The notes beneath the pieces were generated by a model that searched no databases, was not told the origin of the DNA, and saw only the letters and a program-made list of their open reading frames with translations. From the NCBI RefSeq assembly GCF_014174215.1, contig NZ_JABEQL010000010.1:62001-126000 (forward strand): a stretch of 64,000 nucleotides of DNA. Reading direction: 5' to 3'. The translations under genes and the position numbers were made by a program. The DNA is from Gluconacetobacter tumulicola. Lineage in GTDB: Bacteria > Pseudomonadota > Alphaproteobacteria > Acetobacterales > Acetobacteraceae. Below, one piece after another: positions 63,648 through 64,000 of this stretch (its first letter is position 1; each line of letters starts with the position of its first letter).

Positions 63648-64000
63648 ATGCCCCGTTCCTTTTCGCGTCGTTCTGCCTGGCCCCGGCGGGCGGGCCGGTT
63701 TTCGCAATCCGCCAGAGTATTGCTGGGCCCGTCGGCGCTGGCCCTGATGCAGGCCGGCCCGCTGGCGGCCAGCGCATGGGCTGACGACAGCCATGCGCGC
63801 CGGGCCGCGGACCATGCGCCCCATGCGGCGCCCGCTCGGAAAACGGCGCCGGCGGCGACCCCGGTTGCGGCGGCGGCCCCTGTGAAGGGCGAGGATATCG
63901 TTGTCGCGACCCATCGCCTGTCCCCCGCCGATCAGGCACGGGCGCAACTGGACAGTCTGCCGGGGGCCGCGACCGTGATCGATGCCAAGCAGGTGTTGCG
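63648..64000 (+). CDS. TonB-dependent outer-membrane receptor (N-terminal part)
   Basis: The frame starts at ATG 63648 and runs off the right edge; 117 codons are visible. A long signal peptide with an Arg-rich start and hydrophobic core (V-L-L-G-P-S-A-L-A-L-M) ends at S-A-W-A. After an Ala/Pro/His-rich linker comes E-D-I-V-V-A-T-H-R, a TonB box-like segment, then the start of a plug domain, L-P-G-A-A-T-V-I-D-A-K-Q-V. It follows the organosulfur operon and shares a short promoter-region motif with it, suggesting it imports sulfur compounds. That is inference. Confidence 0.75.
   Translation, partial: MPRSFSRRSAWPRRAGRFSQSARVLLGPSALALMQAGPLAASAWADDSHARRAADHAPHAAPARKTAPAATPVAAAAPVKGEDIVVATHRLSPADQARAQLDSLPGAATVIDAKQVL

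Overview
The window is GC-rich, densely coded DNA from an alphaproteobacterium, most likely an acetic acid bacterium (Acetobacteraceae, Gluconacetobacter-like). The reasons are the contiguous rplKAJL-rpoBC, str, S10, spc and alpha ribosomal clusters in alphaproteobacterial order, 1390/1395-residue RpoB/RpoC, a hopanoid C-3 methylase-like (HpnR) gene, phosphoglucomutase and sugar-acid enzymes. The genus is inference; no database was searched. I see no tRNA, rRNA, CRISPR array, insertion sequence or prophage.

Layout. 1-2169: the end of an RND efflux operon (adaptor protein, then a NodT-type outer-membrane factor). 2278-13442: rplK-rplA-rplJ-rplL-rpoB-rpoC, with an rplJ leader, two strong hairpins between rplL and rpoB, and a classical terminator after rpoC. 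13443-16107: a sigma70-like promoter, then rpsL-rpsG-tuf, with no fusA between rpsG and tuf. 16215-27374: S10 and spc clusters (rpsJ to secY). 27371-30721: adk, then rpsM-rpsK-rpoA-rplQ behind their own promoter and closed by a textbook terminator.

30940-44720 is a mixed housekeeping/accessory stretch. It holds a membrane-anchored catalase-like protein coupled to a cytochrome b561; an exported phospholipase-D-fold protein that resembles the PLD3/PLD4 group; an 8-oxoguanine deaminase; an exported isoaspartyl peptidase/asparaginase; phosphoglucomutase; a periplasmic two-repeat protein; a Spx/ArsC-like protein; copper export (copA, copZ); an hpnR-like gene split by one extra base; and a small lipoprotein. 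44721-52551 holds two small overlapping unknown genes behind an AT-rich promoter-like patch, a Kef-type K+/H+ antiporter, an L-idonate-5-dehydrogenase-like enzyme, nagA and a TonB-dependent receptor.

52599-64000 looks like one divergent organosulfur-acquisition locus. On the minus strand are a complete dipeptide-type ABC importer (binding lipoprotein, two permeases, one fused double ATPase) and an aldo/keto reductase. On the plus strand are a DszC/SfnB-like oxygenase, an NtaA-type FMN monooxygenase, SsuD and a flavin reductase, followed by the start of a second TonB-dependent receptor. The implied logic is outer-membrane uptake, ABC import, then FMNH2-dependent C-S cleavage fed by a single reductase. 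An AT-rich divergent promoter region carries a palindrome whose left half recurs in front of the receptor gene.
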